Made by a program: the position numbers and the translations under genes | In this document: positions 21,300 through 32,999 of the stretch, piece after piece | Position numbering within the stretch: the stretch's first letter is position 1 | Layout of the letters: every line of letters begins with the position of its first letter | NCBI GenBank assembly: GCA_033816765.1 | Contig: CM066291.1 | Span: 1,674,001-1,738,000 of the forward strand | Direction of reading: 5' to 3' | DNA: 64,000 nucleotides | Source of the DNA: Nothopassalora personata | Taxonomy: Eukaryota > Ascomycota > Dothideomycetes > Mycosphaerellales > Mycosphaerellaceae | The notes under the pieces: generated by a model | What the model saw: the letters and a program-made list of their open reading frames with translations, nothing else | Databases searched by the model: none | Told to the model about the DNA's origin: nothing

Positions 21300-24200
21300 A
21301 CCTACACCAACCACTCAGTTCTACTCAGTTTCACACAACTCCTTTGTCTAGACCTACTCGTTATCGTGGCTAACACTAGTCTTACTAGACGCGTCCCTAA
21401 GTAGCTAGTTAGTAAAGTTCCTATAGTAGTTACGGAAGAAGCTCTTATTACGCCCTTCGCTTATAAAGCACATCTACTCGAGAGTAGTGACTAAGCTAAG
21501 CTACTTATCTATCAATTTTATAGCTCGGACGCGCTAATTATACATCTTCTTATAGAAGAGCTCCGAGTCTAGGCGGACCGTAGCATTAAGCCACCTTCTA
21601 GCATTAAGGATGACTTCGTTATCGTTCTAAGACTTTAAACCCGCTAGGGCATCGGATAGAGGGCTAATGCCACTAAGGTGTACGGCCGTAGGAAAAGGAT
21701 AGCCGGGTACTAGGCGTCGATACTTAAATCCTACAGCGCTCTTACTTAGCGTCTTAAAGTCACGATAGAGGTCTGTCACCTAGTGTATGCTCTAGCTTCT
21801 CTAGAGTTTAAGATAGTCGTCATCGCGGATCTCGATAAAGTAAGGGTTAATCTAACGTAGCGTCTTCTTATGTGCGGCCTACCTTATTAGAACGCCTATA
21901 GTAGTTACCCGCATTTGCCTAGCGCTTACATCCTCTCTAAACCAGCTGATGCTGTTCTTGCTTAGGTAATTCTAGACCCTAACCGAGAAGAAACGCTTAA
22001 ATCGGCCGTCTTCTATGTAGTCGTTAATCTAGTACTACTAGATAAACTCTCTAGCATTCCCTTTCTTATGAAAACCGTGTAAAAACTCCGGCCTACTAGT
22101 ACCCTCTAAGTTAAGAGAGTATAGCATATTAAGCCGGTTACTAGTCTAGTAGTTTTTAATTTCGAGGTTTAAGTCGACCCTAGTATACTGCACTATAGTG
22201 TTCGCGTTACCCCCCTAATAAGCCCTATTAAAGCTAAAAATCGTAGGCCTAGGGAAGGAGATAAACCGAGTATAGTGTTAAGGGTGTAGCGCTACTTATA
22301 AGAGCTATAGCCCGGGGTCTTATCGCATAATCTGTTAGCTTAGAGGATACTACATGTTCTAGTAGACGCCGCCGTTACTAACCTTATTCAATTCTCGTAG
22401 GTGCCATCGGTACACGTCGAATTCTCGACTTATCATTTCTCTAACTAATTTAACCCGCGGTACTAGTTTAGCGTTATTATACTAGTATAGTATGTTACTA
22501 TTAATGTAGGTACCGGTACTATTAAGATCGGCTTAGTTAGCTTTATTAATGCCGAATTTATCGAGGATCTAGTTGTAGTTAGTATACGTAACGATGCTAC
22601 TCGTAGTACCGACTTTACCTCGAATACGGAGGTAGCTAAGCGGATTAACAGTCTTCTAACTACGCTTATTAGGGCGAAACCACGACCTATTCTTCACCTT
22701 AATAGCTAAAAAACTCTTACCTTTAAAGAGCTAGTCTTGGACCTTAAGCGCGCGCTTACATAGGGTATTAGCGGTAATACCGGGATTTGTAACGAAGTAG
22801 AGGGCCTTATAGTAGAAATCTCGAACATGCTAATTGCACATTATAGCGCTAACCTTACTATCCCTCTTAAGAACGTCCGAGATAGCATATTCGAGCATCT
22901 TAAGGCCCGCTATCCGGTACTTAGGTAGCTAGTTAATACTATCTACATTAATCGAGTTTCTAAACTTAATACTATAGTACCGCTCATTATAGGTGCAGTT
23001 AGCGCGCTTAATCCGGAGGGCCTCGTCTTCTTATAGGATCTAATCCTTAGAGACTAATACATCCCTAATTATAGCCGAAGGTAACATAGTAAGTATCGGT
23101 TTACTATTCTTAGTTAAGGCCGGAGTAGATCGTAGGGTACTAACCGGTATACCTAGCGGACTGCCCTCGCGTATAGGTGCGCTATCTAGCGTTCGGTTAG
23201 GCGAGGATCGAGTAGGCGTAGTTATACCCTTACCTATACTCTCGCCTATGCGGAGCTACTTAAGTCGACTCGACTTACGACCGCCTCTCGATAGGACTGT
23301 AGGCTAGGTAGAGGCTAGTAGAGTTAGCGTAGTACTCTTTATACGTCTTTTACCTTTACTACCCGGTAGCTAACGTAGCTAAGGCTATTATTCGCTAGAT
23401 AGTCTAGGTTAAGCTATACTATCCTCCGGGGACGCGGACTTCTTAGTAATAGTACCCTCTATAAAGTATAGAAGGCTATCCTTATAGACGGCTAGGCGGT
23501 ATCTTCTAATAATCTCCCTACTCTTAGCCGACTACGGATTAATGCTACGTGCTTTAGCCTCCCTATCGCACCGGGTAAGATCACTAGGCTCTAGAATTCG
23601 CTTGCGATCTATGCCCTTACGGCCGATCCTTATACGCTAGATTAATGCCCTCTAAATTCTACTAATAGCCCTACTGTAATCTAGGTACTTATTAATAAAG
23701 GCCGTGAACTAGCGGCGCCCGCTATTAGTACTACAAAGCTCGGAGATGACGCGTCGATTAAGAATCTTATTATCTATCTACTATAGCTAGTAGCGGGTAA
23801 GCGTAGCACGAAGAGTCTTCTCTCGGTTACGAATCTCTAAACCGGTCTTACGAATCTTACCGACGATAGGAAACAAGACATCGAGCTTCTTATTACTAAG
23901 GAATTTATCCTAGTAGCTCTTACCTATACCGCTCTTAACTTCCTCGAAAAATAGGTTAACCTAGACGGAGTAGTCTTCGAACACCTTCTCGAAGCCCTTA
24001 TAGAAGTCCTTTAACACCTTAACCCGCTTCTAAGGACTGAGCTCTCGGAACATAACATTAGCGGCGGACTTCGGCGTGTTCGTGTTAGTAAGGACATGCT
24101 TAACGTTATCCGGTAGGCGAAGAGACTCGAACAAGGTCTAAGGTGGGCGGGTAAGCCTAGTAACAGTACTAGTAAGCGCTATACTCGAGCTAGCCGGGCG

Positions 24201-24350
24201 TAACGATAGACTAGCTAAAGCTATAATAACTGGGATTCGCTATTAGTAAGATCGTAAGAGCTAGCTATCTCGTAGTACTACTCTAGAGTGATAGTAAGCT
24301 TTAAAAGCTTAGTATTAGGGTAGGGCTTTAAAGAAGGTTAAGGTCGTGAA
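21300..24350 (-). pseudogene. Unrecognised coding-like region of element E
   Basis: The minus strand gives long stretches of plausible protein broken mainly by TAG: KVLKDFYKGFEKVFEDYSV, SNKKLDVLFPIVGKIRKTGL and REIIRRYRLAVYKDSLLYFI near the right, TSSIVTYTNYN and KLVREMISREFDVYRWHLRE in the middle, and IRDDDYLKL near the left. The plus strand is also fairly open over 21360-23050, since CTA and TAG are complements, so the strand is not certain. I recognise no transposase, tyrosine recombinase or hAT motif. It could be a transposase of E or an accessory ORF of D. Confidence 0.4.
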
Positions 24351-24645
24351 GAGAGAGAGAGGCTAAAGAACCGTCTAATGTGTTAGTAGCTCTAGTAATG
24401 GTATTAGTGTTTAAAGAAAAAGAGAGGAAGTAGTAGGTAGAGAGCCACGCTTAAGTATGCCTCTTAGCGTATGTCCCTATAACCGTTACAAGGCAGTAGC
24501 GCCGAGACCGGTCTTATAAGTAGTAAGAGTAGTGCTATTAAGGTCACACTAAAGGTCCGATGACCCTACATATAACCGAAAACCAGTGCTAGTAACCACC
24601 TAGGTAAGCATTCGGTAGGGGCATGCCACGCTGTCACGTGATCCG

Positions 24646-24671
24646 ATTTACCGGTCCCGGGACCGGTAAAT
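24646..24671. repeat. GC-rich perfect palindrome, copy 2
   Basis: A perfect 26-bp palindrome with core ACCGGTCCCGGGACCGGT and arms atttaccgg/ccggtaaat. TCACGTGATCCG adjoins it on the left, which is the inward side of element E. Confidence 0.85.
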
Positions 24672-24887
24672 GTAACTCTACTAACTAAGGTCTAACTAAG
24701 ATAAGAACACCCCATAAAGTGAAGTCTAGATAACCGAATCGGCTTAATAAACTGAAGGGCATATGTAACACATGCCTAAGGAAAGTGAACTCTATACGCT
24801 ATTGCTAACTAATTAGTTCTTAGCCTCGATCCTACTAAACTGTGAAATTTCGGCTATAGAAAGGTTATAAGGCCTGACCTATAGCTT

Positions 24888-26853
24888 CTTGGATTCCGGT
24901 TTAGGATATAATCCCTTTTTGTTAACTCCTATAGGTAGTACGTCTTCGTCGGCGATGGGCTCGATCTCGTTCGAATTACTACTGTCTTCGCTATTAGCGA
25001 CGCTATTAGCGACTTCTCCCTTCCCTATTACGAGATCGATCCTATCATCTAGGCCTAGTACTTCTATATTATCCGGGCGAAGCTCTAGAACTAGCTTAAG
25101 GTTTTCTCGTGCCTAAACACCCTTTATTAGCGTGCTATTAAGTTCCTTAAGAATATAGGTACTAAACTCCCTAGAGACACTAGATACCCGATATAGACCT
25201 TACTATCGGTAACCGATCTTGCGTGAGAAGTCATCCTTATATAGCTTATCGAATCTTATAATAAGGTCGCCCTTCTAGAAACTAATAGAGTTAACATTCC
25301 GGTAAGAATTAAAGTAGTCCTTACTAAGTTCTCTTAGTCGCTTCCTTTAAGTATGTAGCTCTACTAAACTAAGGTCTCGAGCCTAGAGTTAACGCGCACG
25401 TATAGCAAGTAGGTCCTTAGTCGTTCTTACCGATCCCTATTAATAATTCGCCTACGTTGGGTACTTAACCTCATTTGGTAGAATCGTGCGATAGCTATAT
25501 AGGACCTAAGCTAGCGTTATTCCAGTAGTACGATAGGTCGTAGTCCTATTAGCCTATAATACAGCGGGTACCTATTACTCCTATCCGCGGTATATGTTCC
25601 TTATAAGCTTTACTAACGCTATAAGAATCGGACGGTGTCTAACCTCGACCGGAGTATTAGACTACGGATAGTACGGTAATATTCGGATCCTTCGAACACT
25701 AAGCCCTACGAGTAACCGCTTAACCTTAGCCGTATAAACCGTAGCGTTATTAAGCACAATTTCAGCACAGTAGCCGTGCCTATAGAAGATATCTTCGTAT
25801 AGAAACTTAGTAACCGTCTTAGAGCTAGGAGGTGCCCTCGTTACTCTAGCCTCGATCTAGTTACTAAGTGCTTTGCGCGCAACTAGGAGGTATCTATTTT
25901 TATGCACCTAGACGGGGTCCGAGTACTACTTCTTACTAATAACCTAAGGGCTTAATAAGTAAACCTTACTAGCGCGCTAGTTACCTTCGCGAAACCTATA
26001 AGGAGCATAACTTCGAACCTACGTAGAGACATTGGCGAAGCACCCGTCCTAGTAATACCGATCGGAGATAAGGTTATACACGACCTTAACGCTACGATAA
26101 CCGTGTCTTTCATAGCATTCTATAACGATCTCCTTCTAAGCCTTATTATCGTTAATTATAAGTTGTAACGGTACTCCTCGGCGCTTCTAGAAGAATAGCA
26201 ATTGGTCTCGGATAAAGAAATTGACGCTCTTCTTTACTAGTCGCCGGTACTTAGTACGGGTAACACTATCGGGCCGGGTCCTAGTTTCTATAACCTAAGC
26301 AAGTTACTAAGAGCTTTTAGAATATTAGTCCCCGAGATGTCTTGTTTTCTAGATTTTAACTAGGTAGGTGTCGACCGGCTCCGGGTACCCGAATAGCTTA
26401 TTATTAATTATCTAGTCAACTTCGTCTTCGTTAGCTTCCCTAGGTTCCTAAGGTGTAGAGGGCCTACGAGACAGGGCATCTAGGCTAGTATACCTAGCTC
26501 CCGTAACGTGCTTTACTTCGAATGTAAATAGCCTAATCCATGCGACCTACCGGGCTATTGCCGAGTTAGGCAGGTCCGAAGCCGGCCGGTTAAGCTGCTA
26601 TATAAGTGTCTTAGCATTAACCTTAAGGACAAAATCAACGCTAGTAATATATCTCTAGATCTTCTTAAGCCCCTTAAGAACCCTAAGGCATTCTCGCTTA
26701 CTAGCATTATATCTAGATTCTAACGCGTTCTAGATTCTACTCTTATACCGCACCGGGTAACGCCGTCGAGTGCTATCCATTAATTCTTAAGAACCGATAT
26801 ATCCCCATCTAGTACCGCTAGCATTAACTGAGATAAAGATAGACCTAGTACTA
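24888..26853 (-). pseudogene. pol: D2 pol, 3' part: RNase H end and integrase
   Basis: The minus strand reads RNase H motifs (FISVNASGTRWGYIG about 26800-26845, NASKRECLRVLKGLKKI, VAWIRLFTFEVKHVTGAR, DALSRRPST), then integrase with an HHCC-like region (ERHGYRSVKVVYNLISDRYY). The core runs through WIEARVTRAPPSS and YEDIFYRHGYCAEIVLNNAT (catalytic Asp changed to Asn). It ends with a tail near STYILKELNST and PDNIEVLGLDDRIDLV. Stops are mostly TAG. I know this domain pattern from widespread ascomycete Gypsy polyproteins. The frame ends just before 24880. Confidence 0.85.
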
Positions 26854-26866
26854 GGTAAGTAGTAGA

Positions 26867-27628
26867 TTGATTGATTATTCCATTAACGTGCTATTTGAGT
26901 CAAAGACTATGCAACACGGGTCTCGAGAACGAGACCAAAATTTGAGAGAAGGAGAAAAGCCCCGTCGTACCCCGGACGTAAAAACTCCTTAAAAGATGCG
27001 AGCAACGCTCGCTATTCGAACCGTAAATCGAATATATTGCGGCGTAGTACGCGCGTACCCGGTAGTCGTGTCTTGTCGAGAATTGCGGTTTGTCGCCTTG
27101 CCCCGGGCGAGACAAGTTTTGCGCCCGTGTCTCGTTCTTGTTTTTAAAAAGCCAAGCCGGCCGTACCCGTACGCACCGAGCAAAATCCCAAGAAACACCC
27201 GTTGCCTCTGTTTCAATCCAGTCGCGTTCTCCGGTCTCGAGTGTAGCTCCTCGGTCGCAGTGGCCTCGCTGTCGTCCCCCCCTCGGCCTCTCTTGGTTCC
27301 AGCCGTGCAGTATACGTGGTTTGCGCCCCTAAACGCCTCTCTTGGTTCCAGCCGGCAGTTTACGTGGTTTGCCGGGACGACAGGTAGACAGCGCCTTCGT
27401 TGTTCGAGCGACGTGTACGCTATGTACGTCGCTTTCCCTTCTCGCAGTTCCGGAGTTCTTGTTTGTAGATTTTGAGCGTATCTCGTTCGTTCGGTTCGTC
27501 CGACCTGTCTTTTCTTGTTTCGAGTCGAGTAGGCTTGTATTTTTCGAGAGAGAGAGTCTTAGTTTCTCTTCGTCGTAACGAAGATACTTACGTCGTCCGC
27601 CGCGTGAAGGCGCTCTCTATAGGACGAC
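26867..27628 (-). mobile_element. 762-bp insert with 13-bp target duplication (LINE/SINE-like)
   Basis: It interrupts D2 RNase H between LVTLYYLPS and the repeated YYLPS; the 13-bp duplication ggtaagtagtaga lies at 26854-26866 and 27629-27641. It has no TG..CA ends and no inverted repeats. On the minus strand it ends in a short aataatcaatcaa tail. Long duplication plus a simple tail fits target-primed insertion of a truncated non-LTR retrotransposon or SINE. It is not RIP-damaged. Open frames in it (for example 26996-27475, +) look like chance: no start context, no domain. Confidence 0.65.
27288..27372 (+). repeat. Imperfect direct repeat inside the 762-bp insert
   Basis: cctctcttggttccagccg occurs twice about 45 bp apart, each followed by a match to cagtttacgtggtttgc. 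Confidence 0.8.
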
Positions 27629-27641
27629 GGTAAGTAGTAGA

Positions 27642-28980
27642 GGGTGACTAAGGCTAGAGCCTACATAAGATATCTAGTAACCTCTTCTTTCGAGAATTGC
27701 TCATTCTCTATCTAAGTGAACTCGGCGCCCTTCTTTAGTAGCTTGTACATTAGTCGAGCGATGATAACGAACTAGGGAATCCATATCCGGAAGTATACAC
27801 ACAGCCCCACATAGGTGCGGACCTCCTTAATACAGGTGGGCGTAGGCTAGTCTAGGATCTTGGCTACAACCTTTAGGTTAGGATAGCGACCGTCCGGGCT
27901 AGTAACGTACCTAATAATCTTAAGCTTTTTATATAACTATTAGGATTTGCCTCTAGCAACCACCGCACTAGCTCTCTCTAGGTTAGTAAGAACTAGATCT
28001 AGGGAGACGATGTGCTTAACGACCCATCTCCTTAGCCTAGGCTCTACTTCGGCATTCCTATAGTCCTTAGTTAGTCCCTTAATACCAATGTTATCGAGGA
28101 ACGGCTTCGCTCGATGCGAGATATAATTAAGCAGAATCTTTATTACCGCACGTACGAACTAAGCAACTGAATTAGTAGCTCCTTAAGGTAGAGTCGTGTT
28201 ACGTACTAGGCTAAGAGGGGTTATGAAGGCTGTTAAATCCCAGCAGGACTCATCTAAAGTGATCTAATTATAACCTAAAAACAGGTCTATAAGTGAAGCG
28301 ACTCGGCAACCGGTAAAATCCTCTAAGAAGCTATCCGTGTCCGGTGGAATATTAGCATCGCGTATAGTAACCTCATTTAGGAGCATAGCTAAGTTAATTA
28401 ACCGATATAGCACATCGCTTCTAGAGGCATTAACCTTCTTTACGACTAGGAACTAGCTATTAGAGTATGCCCCTTGTAAGTATTCTAGGATGTTGTTCTT
28501 AATCCGGGCTCTAATTATGCGCTTAACGATTGCCCTAAGACTTAGGTGCAACCGGATAGGGCGTGCCTACTATAGCCTATGAGGGACCGTGTTAATCTTC
28601 TAAGGTGGCACGACGTCGTGCCTAATTTGCCTTATATAACTAAAATCCTAAGCGAGGACTGCCTCCCGGTTGTAGAGCATGTCATCGAATAAGACCCTTT
28701 CTATTAGTAATAGCTTAATGCTAATCTTAATTAAGGTAAGTCATTCTAGAGTAATTCGGCTACCTCGCTTAATACTTGAGAATTTCTTAGTTAAGTACTT
28801 CCTATCGAACGGTCCTTATCCTTTAGGCATCTTAGATTCTAGGTACAGTGCCCTGCGCTTCTATTCTATATCTCCCTTAACTCGTGATTCTAGGCGTTCG
28901 TGAACGCTCGCGTCTACTAGCTTCTTCTTGTCCGCCTTACGCTTGTACATCGTAAAGACCTGCGGCATCCTAATATTAGC
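27642..28980 (-). pseudogene. pol: D2 pol, middle part: reverse transcriptase and RNase H start
   Basis: The minus strand starts around MPQVFTMYKRKADKK near 28970. It runs through an RT fingers/palm region (NSWFLVVKKVNASRSDVLYR, LIDLFLGYNWITLDE). The active site near 28075-28105 reads FLDNIGIKGLTKDY, a YxDD-type motif with the second Asp changed to Asn. RIWIPWFVIIARLMYKLLKK leads into RNase H until the 762-bp insert. TAG is the dominant stop. Confidence 0.85.
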
Positions 28981-29900
28981 TATATATTAGCCTACTTATT
29001 ACTTTCGTGCCTAAGCATTTAATGTAGATTGCCTTAGGATCTTAGAAGGCTAATCCCCTTAAACTGAATAAACGTTAGTAATAGAATCTCCCTTAAACGC
29101 GCCTATTCCAATTTCTGTAACTCGTTCCTTTACTCTAGCAGTCCTAAGCAATCCTAATAAGTGAGCTAAATAGTTACTAGGCGTTAGAGCCTTGCCGGGT
29201 TCCTACAGATGCGTCGTGCCTTCCTATAGCTACGTCGTGCCGTAGTCGTATCCATTTTCCTTACTATAGCTATTTACCGGTCCCGGGACCGGTAAATTAA
29301 AGTCCGAGGTTTTTCCGAGATAGTGCGAGAACCTTACTAATTTTATTAAATCCGGCTTTAGTAAATCGGTAGGTTAAGCGCCGTAACTCAACCTACCCTT
29401 CTATTTCCCGACGCTTTTAACAGTTCTTAAAGGGTCTTGCACCTGTCCGAGCTAACTAGGGCAGTAAACATGACACTTTCACCTTTACGGCTAGTAATAG
29501 TCCCCTCCTATAAACCATTATCGTAGTTACGGGTAGTAAGCCGCACCTTACGGGCCTACGGACGTCCTAGGATTGTTAGTAAGTTTAGATCCGAGGAGAT
29601 AAACATGTCTACCTAGTAGTAAACTCTAAATACCTAAACATCTAAATTGCCTATAACACCTTTAAACTAGGCCCGCCCTCTAGTACCTCGAAAGGTAAGC
29701 TAAGTACTCGACATTACCGGTAACCTAAATCTATAAGCGTTCCTCTAGCCGATGATATTTACCTCGGAACCCTCGTTAATTAGGCACCTAATCTAGTTCT
29801 TATTTATCCCGAACTCCGCTACTACCTAAGGACTAGGGACTATAGTAAAGTTATTAAGGACACTAGAGATCCCGATTTTCTTAACGTCCTTATAGAGCTT
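28981..29900 (-). pseudogene. pol: D2 protease and linker to RT
   Basis: The protease active site near 29745-29790 reads INEGSEVNIIG (DxGSEVN with Asp lost). The flap/C-terminal part reads SSDLNLLTILGRP near 29575-29620. The linker to RT contains a perfect GC palindrome (29272-29297) that reads in frame as LPVPGPV. Frame breaks are mostly TAG. Confidence 0.7.
29272..29297. repeat. GC-rich perfect palindrome, copy 3 (inside D2 pol)
   Basis: Identical over 26 bp to the palindrome at 24646-24671 but with unrelated flanks. It sits in the protease-RT linker. Confidence 0.85.
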
Positions 29901-32231
29901 AGTAGTAGGGACCGCTCCTTTAGAGTAAAGCATAGTTAAATACACTCCGACATACTAGGCCTAACTATCTTCGCGGAAGACCTCCTTATTATACTTAGGT
30001 TTATCTTTATAGGTAACCACTTATCTAGTCCGAACCTTAGGGTCCTTTCCTATAAGGCGTCGCACTGTAGCGAGCTTCTCCTAAAGAGCGGGGGTGTTAG
30101 CAACGCGACCGAAGAGGGTAGCCTCGAACTAGCGACTATATCAAAACTAATCTTAGGCGTTCACATTAGGAAACGTTATCTAGAGGATCTAATTAATCTA
30201 GTAGATAATACCCTCTTCCTTTATAACCGGGCTATTACTAGCTAAACTATATTATCGGACGTAGTTATTAATCCTTATAGTCTTAGTATTCTACATACGC
30301 TTCCTTTATGCGAAGGGGGCGTTTACGGGACTAATAGGCATATCCTTAGGCAGTCCTTTGTTAGCATCGTTCCCTAATCTATCTACTTAGGCATCATTTC
30401 CCCTTCCTAGGGTTACCCCGGATTTAGCTAATGATTGAGTTTCGCTTATTTAACTACTAACTTCATTAATCATTTCAACCTCCTACTAGTTAATCTTAGC
30501 TTACCGGATCTCCTGTTCCAATTGTAGGCGAACTTTCTTAGTAGCCTTAGCTCGGGCTCGTAGATCCTAGGCTAAGGACCGGGTCCTCGGGTGCGGATTC
30601 TTTAGAATACCTACGGGTGTCTTCCCTTTCACTTTATTAGACTGTATAGGATAGGCAGATACCTCGTTAAGCTCGCCTAAGTCGACCGCCTGCTCTACTT
30701 TACTTTCTCCGAATAAGACCTAATATGTACTAGTAGCCTTCTCTATTTAGCTAGACCGTACGTCCTAAGGGCTATACTCTATTAAATGCCTAAAGTTAGG
30801 AGGGGGCTTAGAATAATTAGGAGGCGTAACCTTTATTACCCTAGTGTAGTCCCTACCTATCTATTACTTACGTAGTGTAGAAATCTTATACTAGTTATTA
30901 AACTCGATCGGCCTATAATGTTCTTCGAGTAGAGGGAGTATATAGAGCAGTTTCGATTTGCTATAGTCCCTCCGAAAGTTAAACTTAGTGGGACGCGGAT
31001 CGCCTTCCTTCCCTAGATACTACTAGTTGTTCGGGGCGAGGTGTACGTAGCCCCGAGATATTAAGGACCTTATCGCCCTATAGTTACTAGCCTAGTGCTT
31101 CGAACTGCTACAGTTATAGCAACAACCATCTATCGCTTTAGACTGTTCGCGATTCTACGATAGGCGACGCTACATTACGTAAACCTATAGTTTAGTGTCT
31201 AGGTCGTGCCTCTCCGGTTATATAGAGCGTTAATTCTCGCTCGGGTAGAAGGTACCCGCGTCCGCGATGCGACCGCGCTAGTATGCACGTATGCTCATTT
31301 CAGCTACCTTCTAGATAAGGTTATTATTAACAATAGTCCTAGAAGTGGCCTTCTTAAGCGTATTAATCTTAGGCTTAAGGCGCGGCATTTACTTCACGAC
31401 TAAGTGGTATAGCTAAGGTAAAGTAAGAGGGAAATCTGTATGCACAGCTTTCTATCCCTCCTTACTATCTACGATGCTAGTAGCTTTATCGAGGATCCTC
31501 TAAAAGTCCCTAAACTTCTTAGGTTCCTTTAGGTAAAGCCCGTAAGCCTTATAGACCGCTTTCGCGACTCCCTCTAGTAATCCCTAAAGGAGGAGGCGAC
31601 TCCGGGAGCTGTTATCTAAATCCTTAGGTTCAATTAGGTCACTTAAGGATATAAATAGGCGGATGAATTCCTTCACATCTTGTTCTTTAGGCCTCTTGCC
31701 TTACTACGCCCTAACAATCTCCTTAAGATATTCCCGACTCCCTAACATCGAGTAGGCGTTAAACCTTAAGAACTCTAACAAGAACGCCCTCCTAAAACGT
31801 GCCTTGTTAGTAAGCTACCTAGGCAGCCTTATAACTACGCGCCGGATAGTAGTTCCGTAATTGCGCTTAAACCTGCCCTAGAAATCATCCTTCTTAATAG
31901 ATGCCCGAGGCGGATACTAGTCTATTAGGTCGCTAAACTGCTCCTAGAACTTAGTAGTATTAGTGCCATTAAAGAACGGATTCCTAGCACCTCCTAGAGG
32001 TAGAAAGCGAGGGCTAGCGTTTTCTATTGCTACTGCTAATCGTCTAAAGAGGGCAGTTATAGTATCTATTCCAATTGTGCTGTTCGTTCCTATACCTATA
32101 CCCAATTTAGCGGCGCTAGTTCCGCTTCTCCCTTCCTTACTAGATTTAGGTGTTTCCCCTTCCTCCGATTCCTCTATCCCCTTATAAGGGACAGAATCCC
32201 TATAAACCCCTTTCATTTTCGTAGGGTTCAT
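29901..32231 (-). pseudogene. gag: D2 gag
   Basis: It starts at an intact ATG (32231-32229), MNPTKMKGVYRDSVPYKGIE, then a Ser/Thr/Gly-rich stretch, with 95 codons before the first stop. The middle has capsid-like helices (RRAFLLEFLRFNAYSMLGS). A zinc knuckle at about 31095-31130 reads CYNCSSSKH, then ASNY, with the final Cys lost to a TGC-to-TAC change. Downstream segments read RDYTRVIKVTPPNYSKPPP and ARAKATKKVRLQLEQEI. It is less mutated at its start than D1. Confidence 0.75.
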
Positions 32232-32389
32232 AGGCTATTCGTAGCCTCTACCTATGTCGGTAAAGGTGCTAAGTTTTTCTAGTGATGTAGCCGTATCTAT
32301 TGTTACGTAGTGCTTGCTTTAGAATGTGCTAATACTAGTTGTTGCTTAATAGGACCTTGTGACCGTAATTGTTACTAAATACCTTAGAC

Positions 32390-32545
32390 CTTGAGTGTTT
32401 TCGACCTTAGTCGACCTTAACCGTAAACCTTGACCTTAAACCTTAACCTTGAACCTTAACCTTAAACCTTAACCTTGAACCTTAACCTTGAGTAATGACC
32501 TTAACCGTGAACCTTAGACCTTGAACCGTGATTTTGACCTTACAA
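32390..32545. repeat. CCTTAA/CCTTGA-type minisatellite in D2
   Basis: About a dozen imperfect units (aaccttgaaccttaacc). Longer than the D1 counterpart, so copy number has changed between D copies. Confidence 0.8.
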
Positions 32546-32680
32546 ACTGGATGCTAATACGCTACCGGGTGTACACTTAATACCCCCCCTCATTAACTAC
32601 TAAAATAATGTCTACTAACTACCCTATGTAGGCCTATCCAAGTTGTAGTAGTGTAGAGCGGCGCTTATGTAAGCAGAGGT

Positions 32681-32706
32681 ATTTACCGGCCCCGGGACCG
32701 TGAAAT
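32681..32706. repeat. GC-rich palindrome, copy 4
   Basis: atttaccggccccgggaccg followed by tgaaat: the D2 counterpart of copy 1, with TCACGTGACGAG adjoining on the right. Confidence 0.8.
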
Positions 32707-32999
32707 CAGGTCACGTGACGAGTAGCGCAGTAGCCGGATAAAATAAGAGGATTGGCGGACCTAAACCCCTATGCCCTCTACTTAAGAGGTATAAATTGAA
32801 TTGTTACCTTAATAATACCCTTATAATGCTTAACTGCGTAGTATATATCTTAATAGCTATACTAGTCCCGTTAGCTTACCTAAATGTCTAATTAAACCTA
32901 AATGAAATAGGGGCAAGTTGGACCTAAGGAACCCTCCCTCTAAACCTAAGGTTAACATAACTAAACCTAAGGTTAACATAACTAACCAGTCGTTAATAG

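Larger units (their letters stand above)
20419..24671. mobile_element. Candidate TIR element E with palindromic ends
   Basis: The left end (20419 onward) and the reverse complement of the right end (to 24671) match over about 40 bp: a GC-rich palindrome (CCGGTCCCGGGACCG core), then an AAAT spacer and a TCACGTGAC-like box. Between them lies about 3 kb of RIP-damaged coding-like sequence on the minus strand, with its start near the right end. The left 315 bp recur at 32681-32999 in D2. I see no convincing target duplication, so a true DNA transposon is inferred, not shown. Confidence 0.4.
24672..32999 (-). mobile_element. Gypsy element D2, near complete (gag to integrase)
   Basis: A minus-oriented copy: 5' region with minisatellite (32232-32680), gag from 32231, protease, RT, RNase H and integrase to about 24890. 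A 762-bp insert (26867-27628) lies in the RNase H region. The pol belongs to a fungal Gypsy clade distinct from A, B and C. No LTR pair is recognisable, and the 5' end runs into E-like sequence (32681-32999). The left boundary is approximate. Confidence 0.7.

Noticed and set aside
21300..24350. Starship captain (DUF3435 tyrosine recombinase) or a known transposase
   Set aside because: No motif of those families could be recognised in either strand's translation; left unassigned.
26996..27475. A 159-codon open frame on the plus strand as a protein gene
   Set aside because: It lies inside the 762-bp insert with a clear target duplication, overlaps other open frames on both strands, is rich in Arg/Ser/Pro without a domain, and has no start context or introns.
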